Assembly: GCF_032595075.1 (NCBI RefSeq)
Contig: NZ_CP118735.1
Coordinates: 1,888,001 to 1,952,000 of the forward strand
Length of the DNA stretch: 64,000 nucleotides
Direction of reading: 5' to 3'
Source of the DNA: Streptococcus sp. 29887
GTDB lineage: Bacteria; Bacillota; Bacilli; Lactobacillales; Streptococcaceae
The notes beneath the pieces are model-generated. The model ran no database searches. It saw nothing but the letters and a program-made list of their open reading frames with translations, and had not been told where the DNA came from. Shown here in pieces: positions 39,291 through 47,706 of the stretch (its first letter is position 1; every line of letters starts with the position of its first letter). Both the position numbers and the translations under genes were made by a program.

Positions 39291-42119
39291 TTATAACTTC
39301 AACTTGGTTTTCAAATATTGACCTGTAAAGCTGGCTGGGTTCTCTGCCACTTCTTCTGGCGTTCCTGTCGCAACAACGGTACCACCGCCGACACCACCTT
39401 CTGGTCCCATGTCGATAATGTGGTCGGCTGTCTTGATGACATCCAGATTGTGCTCGATGACCAGCACGGTATTGCCATCATCAACAAAGCGAGCCAAGAC
39501 CTTGAGCAACTGGGCAATGTCCTCTGTATGCAGACCTGTCGTCGGCTCATCCAAGATATACAAGGATTTACCAGTTGACCGCTTGTGGAGTTCAGAAGCC
39601 AACTTCATCCGCTGGGCTTCCCCACCTGATAGGGTCGTTGCTGGCTGACCTAGAGTAACGTAGCCCAAACCTACATCTTGAATGGTGCGAAGTTTCCGCT
39701 CAATCTTCGGAATGTGTTTGAAGAACTCGACCGCGTCATTGACCGTCATATCAAGGACTTGGGCGATATTTTTCTCCTTGTAATGTACTTCCAAGGTTTC
39801 AGAATTATAGCGTTGACCATGGCAGACTTCACATGGGACAAATACGTCTGGAAGGAAGTGCATTTCGATCTTGATGATTCCGTCACCAGAACAAGCTTCA
39901 CAACGACCACCTTTGACGTTAAAGGAGAAACGTCCCTTCTTGTAGCCACGGATTTTGGCTTCATTGGTCTGGGCAAAGAGGTCACGAATATCGTCAAAAA
40001 CACCTGTATAGGTGGCTGGGTTAGAACGTGGTGTCCGTCCAATCGGACTTTGGTCAATATCAATCAAGCGATCCAAGTGTTCAATTCCTGAAATGGACTT
40101 GAATTTACCTGGCTTGTCCGAATTGCGATTGAGCTTCTGGGCGATAGCTTTTTTCAAAATGGAATTGACTAGGGTTGATTTACCTGAGCCAGACACCCCT
40201 GTCACCGCCACAAATTTCCCAAGCGGGAACCGAACAGTCACATCTTGCAGGTTGTTTTCCTTGGCACCAGTCACCTCCAGGAATCGACCATTGCCAACAC
40301 GACGTTCCAAAGGAACTGGAATTTCACGTTTGCCAGACAGGTACTGGCCTGTAATGGATTTTTTGTTTTTAGCTACTTGGGCAGGCGTTCCAGAGGCCAC
40401 GATTTCTCCGCCAAAGACACCCGCACCCGGACCAATATCAATCAACCAGTCCGCCTCCCGCATGGTGTCCTCGTCATGTTCCACCACAATCAAGGTATTG
40501 CCCAAATCCCGCATCTTCTTAAGACTGGCAATAAGACGATCATTGTCCCGCTGGTGCAGACCAATCGACGGCTCATCCAAAATATAGAGAACACCTGACA
40601 GGTTGGAGCCGATCTGGGTCGCCAGACGAATCCGCTGGCTTTCACCACCAGACAATGTCCCCGCTGCTCGTGAAAGCGTTAGGTAATTTAGACCAACGTT
40701 GTTAAGGAAGGACAGGCGATCCTTGATTTCCTTGACAATGGGCGTCGCAATCGTCGCTTCATTTTCAGACAAGGTCAGATTTTCAATGACTTGCAAATGA
40801 TCCGCTACAGACAAGTCAGATAACTGCCCAATATGAAGTCCCTGCTCGCCACCAACTTTAACAGACAGGGCTTGGTCATTGAGGCGATAGCCGTGGCAGG
40901 TTCCACAGGTCAACTCATTCATATAGGCCTTCATGACCGTCCGCGTGTAATCACTATTGGTTTCACGATAGCGGCGGTTAATGTTGGTAATCAAGCCCTC
41001 GAATGGAATGTCAATATCACGTACCCCACCGAATTCATTTTCATAGTGGAAATGGAATTCTTTGCCGTCAGAACCGTTGAAAATCAGGTTCTTCTCCTCT
41101 TCCGTCAATTCCTCAAAAGGCTTGTCCATGTCCACACCAAAGTGATTCATAGCCTGCTCCAACATCTGAGGATAGTAGTTAGAAGAGATGGGATTCCACG
41201 GAGCCAAGGCACCGTCACGCAAGGTCTTGCTGGCATCTGGGACAATCAAATCCGTATCCACTTCCAGCTTCATCCCCAAACCGTCACAATCGCTACAAGA
41301 CCCAAAAGGCGCATTGAAAGAGAAAAGACGAGGCTCCAACTCTGGCACTGTAAAACCACAAACTGGGCAGGCATAGTACTCAGAGAAGAGCAGTTCCTTC
41401 TCATCCATTGTATCGATGATGACATAGCCGTCCGCAATCCGTAAAGCTGCTTCGATAGAGTCGAAAAGCCGCGAACGAATACCCTCTTTGATCACAATCC
41501 GATCGACCACAACCTCAATGTTATGAGCCTTACTCTTGGACAATTCAGGCACTTCCGACACATCATAGACATCCCCATTGACACGGACCCGAACATAGCC
41601 GTCCTTCTGCACCTTCTCAAAAACGGTCTTGTGTTGCCCCTTTTTCTTCCGTACAATCGGTGCTAGAATCTGCAAACGTTGGCGTTCTGGTAATTCCAAA
41701 ACCTCATCAACGATTTGCTCCACCGAAGAAGCCGAAATCGCCCCATGGCCATTGATACAGTAAGGCACTCCGACCCGAGCATAGAGCAGGCGGAGATAAT
41801 CATTGATTTCCGTCGCCGTTCCAACCGTTGAACGTGGGTTACGCGAAGTTGTTTTTTGGTCTATGGAAATAGCAGGGCTGAGCCCCTCTATGGAATCCAC
41901 ATCAGGCTTGTCCATGTTGCCCAAGAACTGACGAGCATAGGCTGATAGACTTTCCACATAACGACGTTGGCCTTCGGCATACAAGGTATCAAAAGCCAAA
42001 CTCGACTTACCAGATCCCGACAGACCAGTCACCACCACCAACTTCTCACGCGGAATGGTCACATCAATATTTTTTAAATTATGGGCACGCGCCCCATGGA
42101 TTACAATATTTTCTTGCAT
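39291..42119 (-). CDS. uvrA: Excinuclease ABC subunit A
   Basis: DNA-damage recognition ATPase of nucleotide excision repair. 942 residues with two ABC modules: Walker [21 protein letters not shown] and [15 protein letters not shown], signatures [12 protein letters not shown] and [12 protein letters not shown], and two zinc fingers, CPVCG and CEACSGDG...CEVC. The ATG at 42119 ([15 protein letters not shown]) has no clear ribosome site, but homologues start there; the open frame extends 23 codons further with unrelated sequence. A 430-base spacer with repeats separates it from corA. Confidence 0.96.
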   Translation of the reverse strand: MQENIVIHGARAHNLKNIDVTIPREKLVVVTGLSGSGKSSLAFDTLYAEGQRRYVESLSAYARQFLGNMDKPDVDSIEGLSPAISIDQKTTSRNPRSTVGTATEINDYLRLLYARVGVPYCINGHGAISASSVEQIVDEVLELPERQRLQILAPIVRKKKGQHKTVFEKVQKDGYVRVRVNGDVYDVSEVPELSKSKAHNIEVVVDRIVIKEGIRSRLFDSIEAALRIADGYVIIDTMDEKELLFSEYYACPVCGFTVPELEPRLFSFNAPFGSCSDCDGLGMKLEVDTDLIVPDASKTLRDGALAPWNPISSNYYPQMLEQAMNHFGVDMDKPFEELTEEEKNLIFNGSDGKEFHFHYENEFGGVRDIDIPFEGLITNINRRYRETNSDYTRTVMKAYMNELTCGTCHGYRLNDQALSVKVGGEQGLHIGQLSDLSVADHLQVIENLTLSENEATIATPIVKEIKDRLSFLNNVGLNYLTLSRAAGTLSGGESQRIRLATQIGSNLSGVLYILDEPSIGLHQRDNDRLIASLKKMRDLGNTLIVVEHDEDTMREADWLIDIGPGAGVFGGEIVASGTPAQVAKNKKSITGQYLSGKREIPVPLERRVGNGRFLEVTGAKENNLQDVTVRFPLGKFVAVTGVSGSGKSTLVNSILKKAIAQKLNRNSDKPGKFKSISGIEHLDRLIDIDQSPIGRTPRSNPATYTGVFDDIRDLFAQTNEAKIRGYKKGRFSFNVKGGRCEACSGDGIIKIEMHFLPDVFVPCEVCHGQRYNSETLEVHYKEKNIAQVLDMTVNDAVEFFKHIPKIERKLRTIQDVGLGYVTLGQPATTLSGGEAQRMKLASELHKRSTGKSLYILDEPTTGLHTEDIAQLLKVLARFVDDGNTVLVIEHNLDVIKTADHIIDMGPEGGVGGGTVVATGTPEEVAENPASFTGQYLKTKLKL

Positions 42120-42553
42120 AACATGATATAAGTGCGTTAAGAAAGCGAGAAGAAAAATAGGAAAATGTGACGTCACATCAGTGACCAAGCATTTTATACT
42201 TTACAGTATCCACAGCTGTAATCAACTAAAGTTGAAACATCTATGTATCTTTTTCTCGACGCTTTTAACACGCATTCAAATCCTTTCTAAGTACGATAAA
42301 GAAACTGCTTCAAGCGTAAAAACACAACAACGAAAATTCCCATAGGTTGCAGGATTACTACTTAGTGCGAACTTCAACTGGAACTTTGCACTTATCAAAT
42401 CAACTAGCTCTTTCGTTGTCTTTCCAAGAATTGCACTCCCTTAAATGTCTTCATATTATATCACAATTCTGTATAAAAGCTTTCCGTAATGACACATTTT
42501 TTGGTATAATAGAAGTTGCGTTAACGAAACAATTACCAAAAGGAGGGCGTCAT
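42120..42553. other. uvrA-corA divergent spacer with inverted repeats
   Basis: No gene. It contains the perfect 14-base palindrome ATGTGACGTCACAT (42165-42178) and family 3 repeat copy 1: GTGCGTTAAGAAAGCG (from 42132), a partner GACGCTTTTAACACGC (to about 42272), and GAAAAATAGGAAAAT between. corA has a probable -10 TATAAT at 42505-42510 with a poor -35. The uvrA promoter was not identified. Confidence 0.6.
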
Positions 42554-43498
42554 ATGAAACAGATTTTTCTATCAACCATGACAGATTTAGAAGAAATCCA
42601 AACCTTTGAACCTGGGGCTTGGATTAACCTGGTCAACCCCTCCCAGAGCGAGTCAATGGAAGTTGCTGAACACTATAAGATTGACATCGCTGACCTACGG
42701 GCACCTCTCGATGCGGAAGAGTCTTCTCGTATTACGGTTGAAGATGATTATACACTGATCTTGGTGGACGTTCCTATTCTTGAGGAGCGTAATAACAAGA
42801 CCTACTATATCACCATTCCGCTTGGCATTGTCTTGACCGAGGATGCCATTATTACAACTTGCTTAGAGCCATTACCTCTATTTGACCAATTTATCCATCG
42901 TCGTTTGCGGAATTTCTTTACTTTTATGAAATCACGCTTTGTTTTCCAAATCCTCTACCGCAATGCCCAACTCTACCTGTCTGCCCTACGGACCATTGAC
43001 AGAAAGAGCGAGGAGATTGAGAAACAGCTTCATGAAGCAACTCGAAACGAAGAATTGATTGTACTCATGGAATTAGAAAAAACCATCGTATATTTCAAAG
43101 CCTCACTCAAAACCAATGAAAGATTGGTCAAAAAGTTAGCTAGTTCCTCTCGACTCCTTCGGAAATATGAGGAGGATGAGGATCTACTGGAGGATACCTT
43201 GGTCGAAACCCAGCAGGCTATTGAGATGGCAGATATCTATGGTTCTATTTTGAATTCTATGACACACGCCTTCGCATCTATCATTTCCAACAACCAGAAT
43301 ACCATCATGAAAACCTTGGCTTTAGTGACTATCGTTTTATCTATTCCAACCATGGTCTTTTCTGCCTATGGTATGAACTTTAAAGACAATGTCATTCCGT
43401 TTAATGACGTTCCACATGCCTTCTGGTGGATTATCTTATTTGCCTTTGCCATCAGTTTATCACTCACCTTCTACTTCATTCGCAAGAGATGGTTCTAA
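42554..43498 (+). CDS. corA: CorA-family magnesium/divalent cation transporter
   Basis: Membrane channel for Mg2+ (and possibly Co2+). 314 residues: a cytoplasmic N-terminal domain, a long helix region (about residues 140-250), and two C-terminal membrane segments joined by the selectivity loop YGMNF. The start at 42554 follows AGGAGGGCGTCAT; the frame is open upstream but that part reads across the promoter. DUF1129 gene follows after 15 bases. Confidence 0.93.
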   Translation: MKQIFLSTMTDLEEIQTFEPGAWINLVNPSQSESMEVAEHYKIDIADLRAPLDAEESSRITVEDDYTLILVDVPILEERNNKTYYITIPLGIVLTEDAIITTCLEPLPLFDQFIHRRLRNFFTFMKSRFVFQILYRNAQLYLSALRTIDRKSEEIEKQLHEATRNEELIVLMELEKTIVYFKASLKTNERLVKKLASSSRLLRKYEEDEDLLEDTLVETQQAIEMADIYGSILNSMTHAFASIISNNQNTIMKTLALVTIVLSIPTMVFSAYGMNFKDNVIPFNDVPHAFWWIILFAFAISLSLTFYFIRKRWF

Positions 43499-43513
43499 CA
43501 CTAGGAGTTTACT

Positions 43514-44170
43514 ATGTCATTTACAGAAATTAAAGAATTAACGAAAAAAAACCAGGAATTTATCCATATTGCTACTAACCAATTGATTAAAGATGGTAAA
43601 TCTGATAGTGAAATTAAAGAATTATTGGAAGAAATCCTGCCGACAATTATTGAGAAACAAAAAACTGGTATAACAGCCCGCAACCTCTACGGAGCTCCAA
43701 GCGAGTGGGCAGCAAGTAAGTCTATTATCGAACAAGAAGAGAAAGTTAAAACCGAATACAATGAGAACCCTTGGCTTATGTGGCTCGATTCCAGTCTTTT
43801 CATGCTTGCTATTATTGCAGGAATCAACGGAGTGATGAACTTATTAGGTCAAGGCGCCCAATATGGCTTGCTCACGCTATTAGTCATTGGTTTTGGAGTC
43901 GGCGCTGGTATGTACTTCATGTACCACTTCGTTTACAGAGAACAAATCAAAACTGGTCAACGTCCTAAATTATTAAAAGCAATCCTCTTCCTCGGACTTG
44001 CGACCTTGGCTTGGTCACTTGTTTTCCTCTTGGCAGCCCTTATCCCTACCAGCCTAAACCCTGTCTTGCCTCCACTAGTTACCATTCTTATTGGAGCTGC
44101 AGCTTTCGGTGCTCGCTACCTCTTGAAAAAGAAATACAATATCCGCAATGCAATGTCACCTGTACAATAG
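43514..44170 (+). CDS. DUF1129-family membrane protein
   Basis: 218 residues. A charged N-terminal part (about 1-85, helical, TEIKELTKKNQEFIHIATN) and four hydrophobic segments (about 88-110, 117-140, 155-175, 180-200), ending in a basic tail. It matches DUF1129, common in lactic acid bacteria after corA. The function is unknown; the pairing hints at a role near cation transport, but this rests on position only. Confidence 0.82.
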   Translation: MSFTEIKELTKKNQEFIHIATNQLIKDGKSDSEIKELLEEILPTIIEKQKTGITARNLYGAPSEWAASKSIIEQEEKVKTEYNENPWLMWLDSSLFMLAIIAGINGVMNLLGQGAQYGLLTLLVIGFGVGAGMYFMYHFVYREQIKTGQRPKLLKAILFLGLATLAWSLVFLLAALIPTSLNPVLPPLVTILIGAAAFGARYLLKKKYNIRNAMSPVQ

Positions 44171-44176
44171 TGAACT

Positions 44177-44207
44177 AAAGGCGATTGGTCCATCCAGTCG
44201 CCTTTTT
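44177..44207 (+). terminator. corA-DUF1129 terminator
   Basis: AAAGGCGA, 13-base loop with inner pairs, TCGCCTTTTT, six bases after the stop. Confidence 0.85.
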
Positions 44208-44278
44208 CTAATATCAATGCATACTTACATCAAAAATATCATCATCTACATTTAGCAAAAACAAACCAATTTTTACTA

Positions 44279-44714
44279 AAAAGAGAATGATACACAACGG
44301 TTTTGCACTTTCCCAATTTTCTAGCTTTTGAAAAATAGCCTTTTCTGTCATTGCGCTATTCACATGTCTAGAGCGCAAGAAAAAATCGCCACACAGGGCG
44401 ATTGCGCCTTTCCATTTTCTAGGGCGCAAGCTAAAAAGACCCGTTAGGGGCTCAATTCGCCTTCTAATTTCCGAGCTCATGAAAAAATGGTCCACTGGAC
44501 CATTGCACTTTTCATATTTCTAGAGTGCAAGAAAAAATCGCCACAACGGGCGATTGCGCCTTTCCATTTCTAGGGCGCAAGCTAAAAAGACCCGTTAGGG
44601 GCTCAATTCGCTTTCTTAATTTCGAGCTCATGAAAAAATGACCCGTTGGGGTCTCAATTCGCCTTCTAATTTCCGAGCTCATGAAAAAACAGTCCATTCA
44701 AGGACTGTTTTTTT
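44279..44714 (-). repeat. Tandem array of terminator hairpin units after rpsR
   Basis: After the rpsR terminator (44684-44714, AACAGTCC/GGACTGTT plus T run) come eight units of 49-53 bases (starts at 44633, 44584, 44532, 44482, 44433, 44380, 44331, 44279 on the plus strand). On the minus strand each unit is roughly CTTGCGCYCTAGAAATRTGAA, then GGCGCAAT, then a terminator hairpin and 5-6 T. Stems of the first hairpin: TTGCGCC/GGCGCAA, TTGCACT/AGTGCAA, TTGCGCT/AGCGCAA. Stems of the second: TCGCC/GGCGA, TGGTCC/GGACCA, GACCC/GGGTC. The sequence differs but pairing is kept. Units 3-4-5 and 6-7-8 look like a larger duplication. The last unit is degenerate. Confidence 0.85.
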
Positions 44715-44952
44715 AATCTTCGTTTACGAATGGTAGCAATGCCATTACGCGAGCACGTTTGATAGCTGTTGTTACTTTACGTTGGTTTTTAGCTGAAGTT
44801 CCAGTTACACGGCGTGGAAGGATTTTTCCACGTTCAGAAATGAAACGGCTAAGAAGCTCAGTATCTTTGTAATCAACATATTCAATTTTGTTAGCTGCGA
44901 TATAGTCAACTTTTTTACGGCGTTTGAAACCGCCACGACGTTGTTGAGCCAT
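44713..44952 (-). CDS. rpsR: Small ribosomal subunit protein S18
   Basis: 30S protein that binds next to S6 on 16S rRNA. 79 residues, basic, with [20 protein letters not shown] and the C-terminal [15 protein letters not shown]. Third gene of the rpsF-ssb-rpsR operon, 31 bases after ssb. Its stop codon is part of the first terminator hairpin of the array downstream. Confidence 0.97.
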   Translation of the reverse strand: MAQQRRGGFKRRKKVDYIAANKIEYVDYKDTELLSRFISERGKILPRRVTGTSAKNQRKVTTAIKRARVMALLPFVNED

Positions 44953-44983
44953 GTGTGTTCTCCTTTATATTATTATTTCAGAC

Positions 44984-45478
44984 CTAGAATGGTAGGTCAT
45001 CGTCTGATATATCCATTGGATTACTAGCTCCAAATGGACTTTCTTCTCTAGCGAAGTTAGGTGTAGATTGTGCAGGTGCTTGATAAGGTGAGTTATAGTC
45101 ATTCCCAGCGGCAAATGAATTACCAGCTGAATAAGCACCACCTTGACCTTCACGAGCAGTACGGCTTTCCAAGAGTTGGAAACTATCCGCAAGCACCTCA
45201 GTCACGTAGACACGTTGTCCCTGCTGGTTATCATAGCTACGAGTCTGGATACGACCAGTAACACCAATCAGAGCACCTTTCTTAGCCCAATTCGCCAAAT
45301 TCTCAGCTTGTTGACGCCAAATGACTACGTTGATAAAGTCCGCTTCACGCTCACCGTTTTGATTTTTAAAATTGCGGTTAACTGCTAGAGTAAAAGTCGC
45401 AACAGCCTGGTTAGACGGAGTATAACGAAGTTCTGCATCACGGGTCATACGACCAACCAATACTACATTATTTATCAT
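44984..45478 (-). CDS. ssb: Single-stranded DNA-binding protein
   Basis: Housekeeping SSB, 164 residues: OB fold (1-105, [20 protein letters not shown], then [18 protein letters not shown]), a Gly/Asn/Gln/Ser-rich linker, and the acidic partner-binding tip [10 protein letters not shown]. Operon position between rpsF and rpsR identifies the replicative copy. Confidence 0.97.
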   Translation of the reverse strand: MINNVVLVGRMTRDAELRYTPSNQAVATFTLAVNRNFKNQNGEREADFINVVIWRQQAENLANWAKKGALIGVTGRIQTRSYDNQQGQRVYVTEVLADSFQLLESRTAREGQGGAYSAGNSFAAGNDYNSPYQAPAQSTPNFAREESPFGASNPMDISDDDLPF

Positions 45479-45489
45479 AATCTACCTTC

Positions 45490-45780
45490 TTACGCGTCAA
45501 GTTTGACAATCATGTGACGAAGAATGTCGCCGTTGATTTTTGACAAACGGTCAAACTCTTTAAGAGCTTCATCGTTGCTTGCTTCAACGTTAACGATGTG
45601 GTACAAACCTTCGCGGAAATCTTTGATTTCGTATGCAAGGCGACGTTTTTCCCATGCTTTTGATTCAACGATTGTTGCACCGTTGTCAGTCAAGATAGAG
45701 TCAAAGCGTGCTACCAAAGCGTTTTTAGCTTCTTCTTCAATGTTTGGACGAATAATATAAAGAATTTCGTATTTAGCCAT
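45490..45780 (-). CDS. rpsF: Small ribosomal subunit protein S6
   Basis: 30S platform protein. 96 residues starting [17 protein letters not shown] and ending HMIVKLDA, all typical. First gene of rpsF-ssb-rpsR, with AGGAGG upstream and a short leader that could bind the S6-S18 pair for autoregulation. Confidence 0.97.
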   Translation of the reverse strand: MAKYEILYIIRPNIEEEAKNALVARFDSILTDNGATIVESKAWEKRRLAYEIKDFREGLYHIVNVEASNDEALKEFDRLSKINGDILRHMIVKLDA

Positions 45781-45807
45781 TGATATGTTCCTCCTTTTGG
45801 TCTAATG

Positions 45808-45828
45808 ACTCATGGTCTAGCCACGAGT
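45808..45828 (-). promoter_or_regulatory. Leader hairpin of rpsF (possible S6:S18 control element)
   Basis: Minus strand: ACTCGTGG, 5-base loop, CCATGAGT (one G-U pair) between the promoter and the rpsF ribosome site. S6:S18 complexes control this operon in many bacteria; that this hairpin is the site is inference. Confidence 0.4.
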
Positions 45829-45853
45829 AAGTGAGGGATACTCACAGAAAATA

Positions 45854-45881
45854 ATTATACCATAATATAGAAAATGTGCAA
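45854..45881 (-). promoter_or_regulatory. rpsF-ssb-rpsR promoter
   Basis: Minus strand: TTGCAC (45876-45881), 16-base spacer, TATAAT (45854-45859). Confidence 0.65.
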
Positions 45882-45920
45882 GTGAAAAGGGCTTGCTGAA
45901 AACAATTTCACGAAAGAAAA

Positions 45921-45944
45921 GACTATCCAAGTGCATGGATAGTC
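45921..45944 (-). terminator. lplA terminator
   Basis: GACTATCCA, 6-base loop, TGGATAGTC, then TTTTCTTTC in minus-strand sense. Confidence 0.82.
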
Positions 45945-45951
45945 TGATAGA

Positions 45952-46941
45952 TTATGCCACAATGGCTTTTGCTACTTCTTCTGTTGTCATGCGAGAGAAA
46001 TAGTGAGCTGTGTCGATTTCATGCAATTTGGCCAGCACATCTGCATACTCGTAACGAGTACCGACCAGCAAGTCTTCGATGTCCGATACATCACCAATTC
46101 CGAAGAAATCTCCGTAAATCTTGATAGATTCGATGACTGATTTTTCAGCCTTGATGTAGGTCGTGATTTTACCTGCTGGGTAACGAACGCTGCGCTCCAC
46201 AGTGTATTCTGGTGTTTGACCATAGGTCCAGTCCCAAGTCGCAAACTGGCTGTCACGGATTTCTTGGATACGAGCCAAATCATCTTCAGACAAGACATAC
46301 TCGTCCATGTCTGGGTATTCTTGCTTCATTTGGTTGAGGATGGCATCCTTAAACTCCAGAACGGTCATCTTCTCTGGCAATTCGTTGTTGATATTGGTCA
46401 CGCGGGCACGAACGGACTTGACACCTTTGGACTCAATCTTGTCCTTGCTGACCTTGAGGGCACTTGCGAGGACAGACATATCCACATCAAAGAGCAAGCA
46501 TCCGTGGTGCATCATACGGCCTTTGGCATAGGCTTGCGCATTTCCACAGATTTTCTTGCCGTCGATTTCCAGGTCATTACGACCAGTGAAGTTAGCTTCT
46601 ACACCCAGTGTTGCAAGGGTATCAATCACAGGTTTAGAGAAGGTCTTGAAGTCAAAAGCTCCCTCGTCTGCCTTGTTTGAAATAATGGTATAGTTGAGGT
46701 TGTTGAGGTCATGATAGACAGCGCCACCACCTGACAGACGGCGAACCACATGGATGCCCTTTTCGTCTGTGAATTCCTTGTTGATTTCTTCAATGGCATT
46801 CTGGTGCTTACCGATAATGATGGCAGGCTCATTGATCCAGAGAATAAAAATTTCGTCAATATCTGTTAATTCCTTGAAGGCATAGGCTTCGAGGGCAATG
46901 TTATAAGCTGGGTCATTGCTGTTGTTTACGATGTATTTCAT
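45952..46941 (-). CDS. lplA: Lipoate--protein ligase
   Basis: Activates free lipoate with ATP and attaches it to lipoyl-domain lysines. 329 residues: RRLSGGGAVYHDLNNLNYTI (lipoate site) and KKICGNAQAYAKGRMMHHG (catalytic Lys region), plus the C-terminal accessory domain. AAAGGAG precedes the ATG. It lies downstream of the dehydrogenase genes, whose E2 and E3 carry lipoyl domains, and so most likely serves them. Confidence 0.94.
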   Translation of the reverse strand: MKYIVNNSNDPAYNIALEAYAFKELTDIDEIFILWINEPAIIIGKHQNAIEEINKEFTDEKGIHVVRRLSGGGAVYHDLNNLNYTIISNKADEGAFDFKTFSKPVIDTLATLGVEANFTGRNDLEIDGKKICGNAQAYAKGRMMHHGCLLFDVDMSVLASALKVSKDKIESKGVKSVRARVTNINNELPEKMTVLEFKDAILNQMKQEYPDMDEYVLSEDDLARIQEIRDSQFATWDWTYGQTPEYTVERSVRYPAGKITTYIKAEKSVIESIKIYGDFFGIGDVSDIEDLLVGTRYEYADVLAKLHEIDTAHYFSRMTTEEVAKAIVA

Positions 46942-46994
46942 GCAAAACTCCTTTATTGTTAACTAATTTTTATTATAGTGGAAACGATAACAAA

Positions 46995-47020
46995 AGACAA
47001 GCCCCAAGGCTTGTCTTTCT
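46995..47020. terminator. Terminator upstream of lplA
   Basis: AAAGACAAGCC, short loop, GGCTTGTCTTT. In minus-strand sense it closes the region that holds the second peptide-like sequence (about 47026-47065). Confidence 0.8.
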
Positions 47021-47025
47021 ACATT

Positions 47026-47065
47026 ATTCGACATCCGCTCCGTTTGTAGCGATAGCTGTTTTATA
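47026..47065 (-). pseudogene. Peptide-like remnant YKTAIATNGADVE
   Basis: In one minus-strand frame this reads YKTAIATNGADVE then TAA. It matches the short frame at 47655-47699 (MNKTVIASNGKDVE) at 9 of 13 positions and both are followed by a terminator. There is no in-frame start here: a stop lies 23 codons upstream of this stop codon, and a small insertion at the start breaks the alignment. I do not know a family. Confidence 0.35.
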
Positions 47066-47227
47066 ACAAAGGAATGAGGTTCTTGGCGTAGTTTATATAC
47101 ATACGCCTGCTCTGTTCTTTTTTCACTCAAAGGAGAATCGACCCTCCCTTGTACTCGTTTTTGAGTATCAAAGAAGGCTTCACCGTGAAACAATAAGTAA
47201 ATTGTTTCGCTATCCTATCTCCCTGTT

Positions 47228-47611
47228 TCACACTGTTAATTCAATTTGGATATCCTCAAAACCTAGAATACAAGATTCATAGTAACCATCTCCAGTAACT
47301 CGTGGGCCACTGAGAAGCTGATAACCCGCTGCGACCAATTGCTCAGTCAATTCATTCACCGCTTCTTCACTTCCCAAACTAAAGGCTAGATGAATCAGCC
47401 CCAAGTGATTGAGCTGGCTAGGCTTGTCCACCACATCATCTCTAGTCATAATTTCAAGACGAGCTCCATCTTCAAAAGTCAGGAAATAGGATTTAAAACT
47501 TGTTTTTGTATTGTGATAGAGTTGATTGGACTTTGCACCGAAATAAGTTTCAAAGAAATTCCGCATTCCTTCTAGGTCTTGAGCATAGATAGCAAGATGT
47601 TCAATTTTCAT
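47228..47611 (-). CDS. Glyoxalase/bleomycin-resistance fold (VOC) protein
   Basis: 127 residues of the vicinal-oxygen-chelate superfamily. Two beta-alpha-beta-beta-beta modules: IEHLAIYAQDLEGMRNFFETYF (metal His near residue 4) and HLGLIHLAFSLGSEEAVNEL (second His), with a Glu in the last strand (IQIELTV). Candidate reactions include lactoylglutathione lyase-like or antibiotic/toxin resistance; the sequence does not decide. It lies between the E3 gene and lplA with GGGAGG upstream. Confidence 0.8.
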   Translation of the reverse strand: MKIEHLAIYAQDLEGMRNFFETYFGAKSNQLYHNTKTSFKSYFLTFEDGARLEIMTRDDVVDKPSQLNHLGLIHLAFSLGSEEAVNELTEQLVAAGYQLLSGPRVTGDGYYESCILGFEDIQIELTV

Positions 47612-47633
47612 TCGATTTTATCCTCCCTTAAAG

Positions 47634-47661
47634 AAAAACGGCACACTGCCGTTTTTCTTAT
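47634..47661. terminator. Terminator of the dehydrogenase operon
   Basis: AAGAAAAACGGC, a 4-base loop, GCCGTTTTTCTT with strong symmetry, after the short peptide frame downstream of the E3 gene. Confidence 0.82.
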
Positions 47662-47699
47662 TCTACGTCTTTACCATTGCTGGCGATGACTGTTTTATT
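47655..47699 (-). CDS. Possible 14-residue peptide MNKTVIASNGKDVE
   Basis: A short frame with ATG 8 bases after the E3 stop codon and a TAA that runs into the terminator. A weak GGAAA site precedes the ATG. It resembles the remnant at 47026-47065 in protein and DNA. It could be a real micro-protein translated with E3, or the conserved tail of a lost gene. No family recognised. Confidence 0.3.
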
Positions 47700-47706
47700 C
47701 ATCCGA

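Noticed and set aside
42347..42553. N-terminal extension of corA
   Set aside because: The extension covers the promoter region, and the ATG at 42554 has an almost perfect ribosome site.
44214..44697. Open minus-strand frames of 93 and 61 residues (MDHFFMSSEIRRRIE..., MDCFFMSSEIRRRIE...) across the hairpin array
   Set aside because: They arise because the repeat unit is open in one frame. The units change so as to keep stems paired, lengths vary out of frame, and no ribosome site precedes them.
44279..44714. CRISPR array
   Set aside because: Units are nearly continuous repeats with terminator hairpins. There are no unique spacers of constant length and no cas genes nearby.
46963..47193. 76-residue minus-strand frame upstream of lplA
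   Set aside because: It crosses a strong terminator hairpin and has no recognisable features. The related peptide-like sequence lies in another frame.
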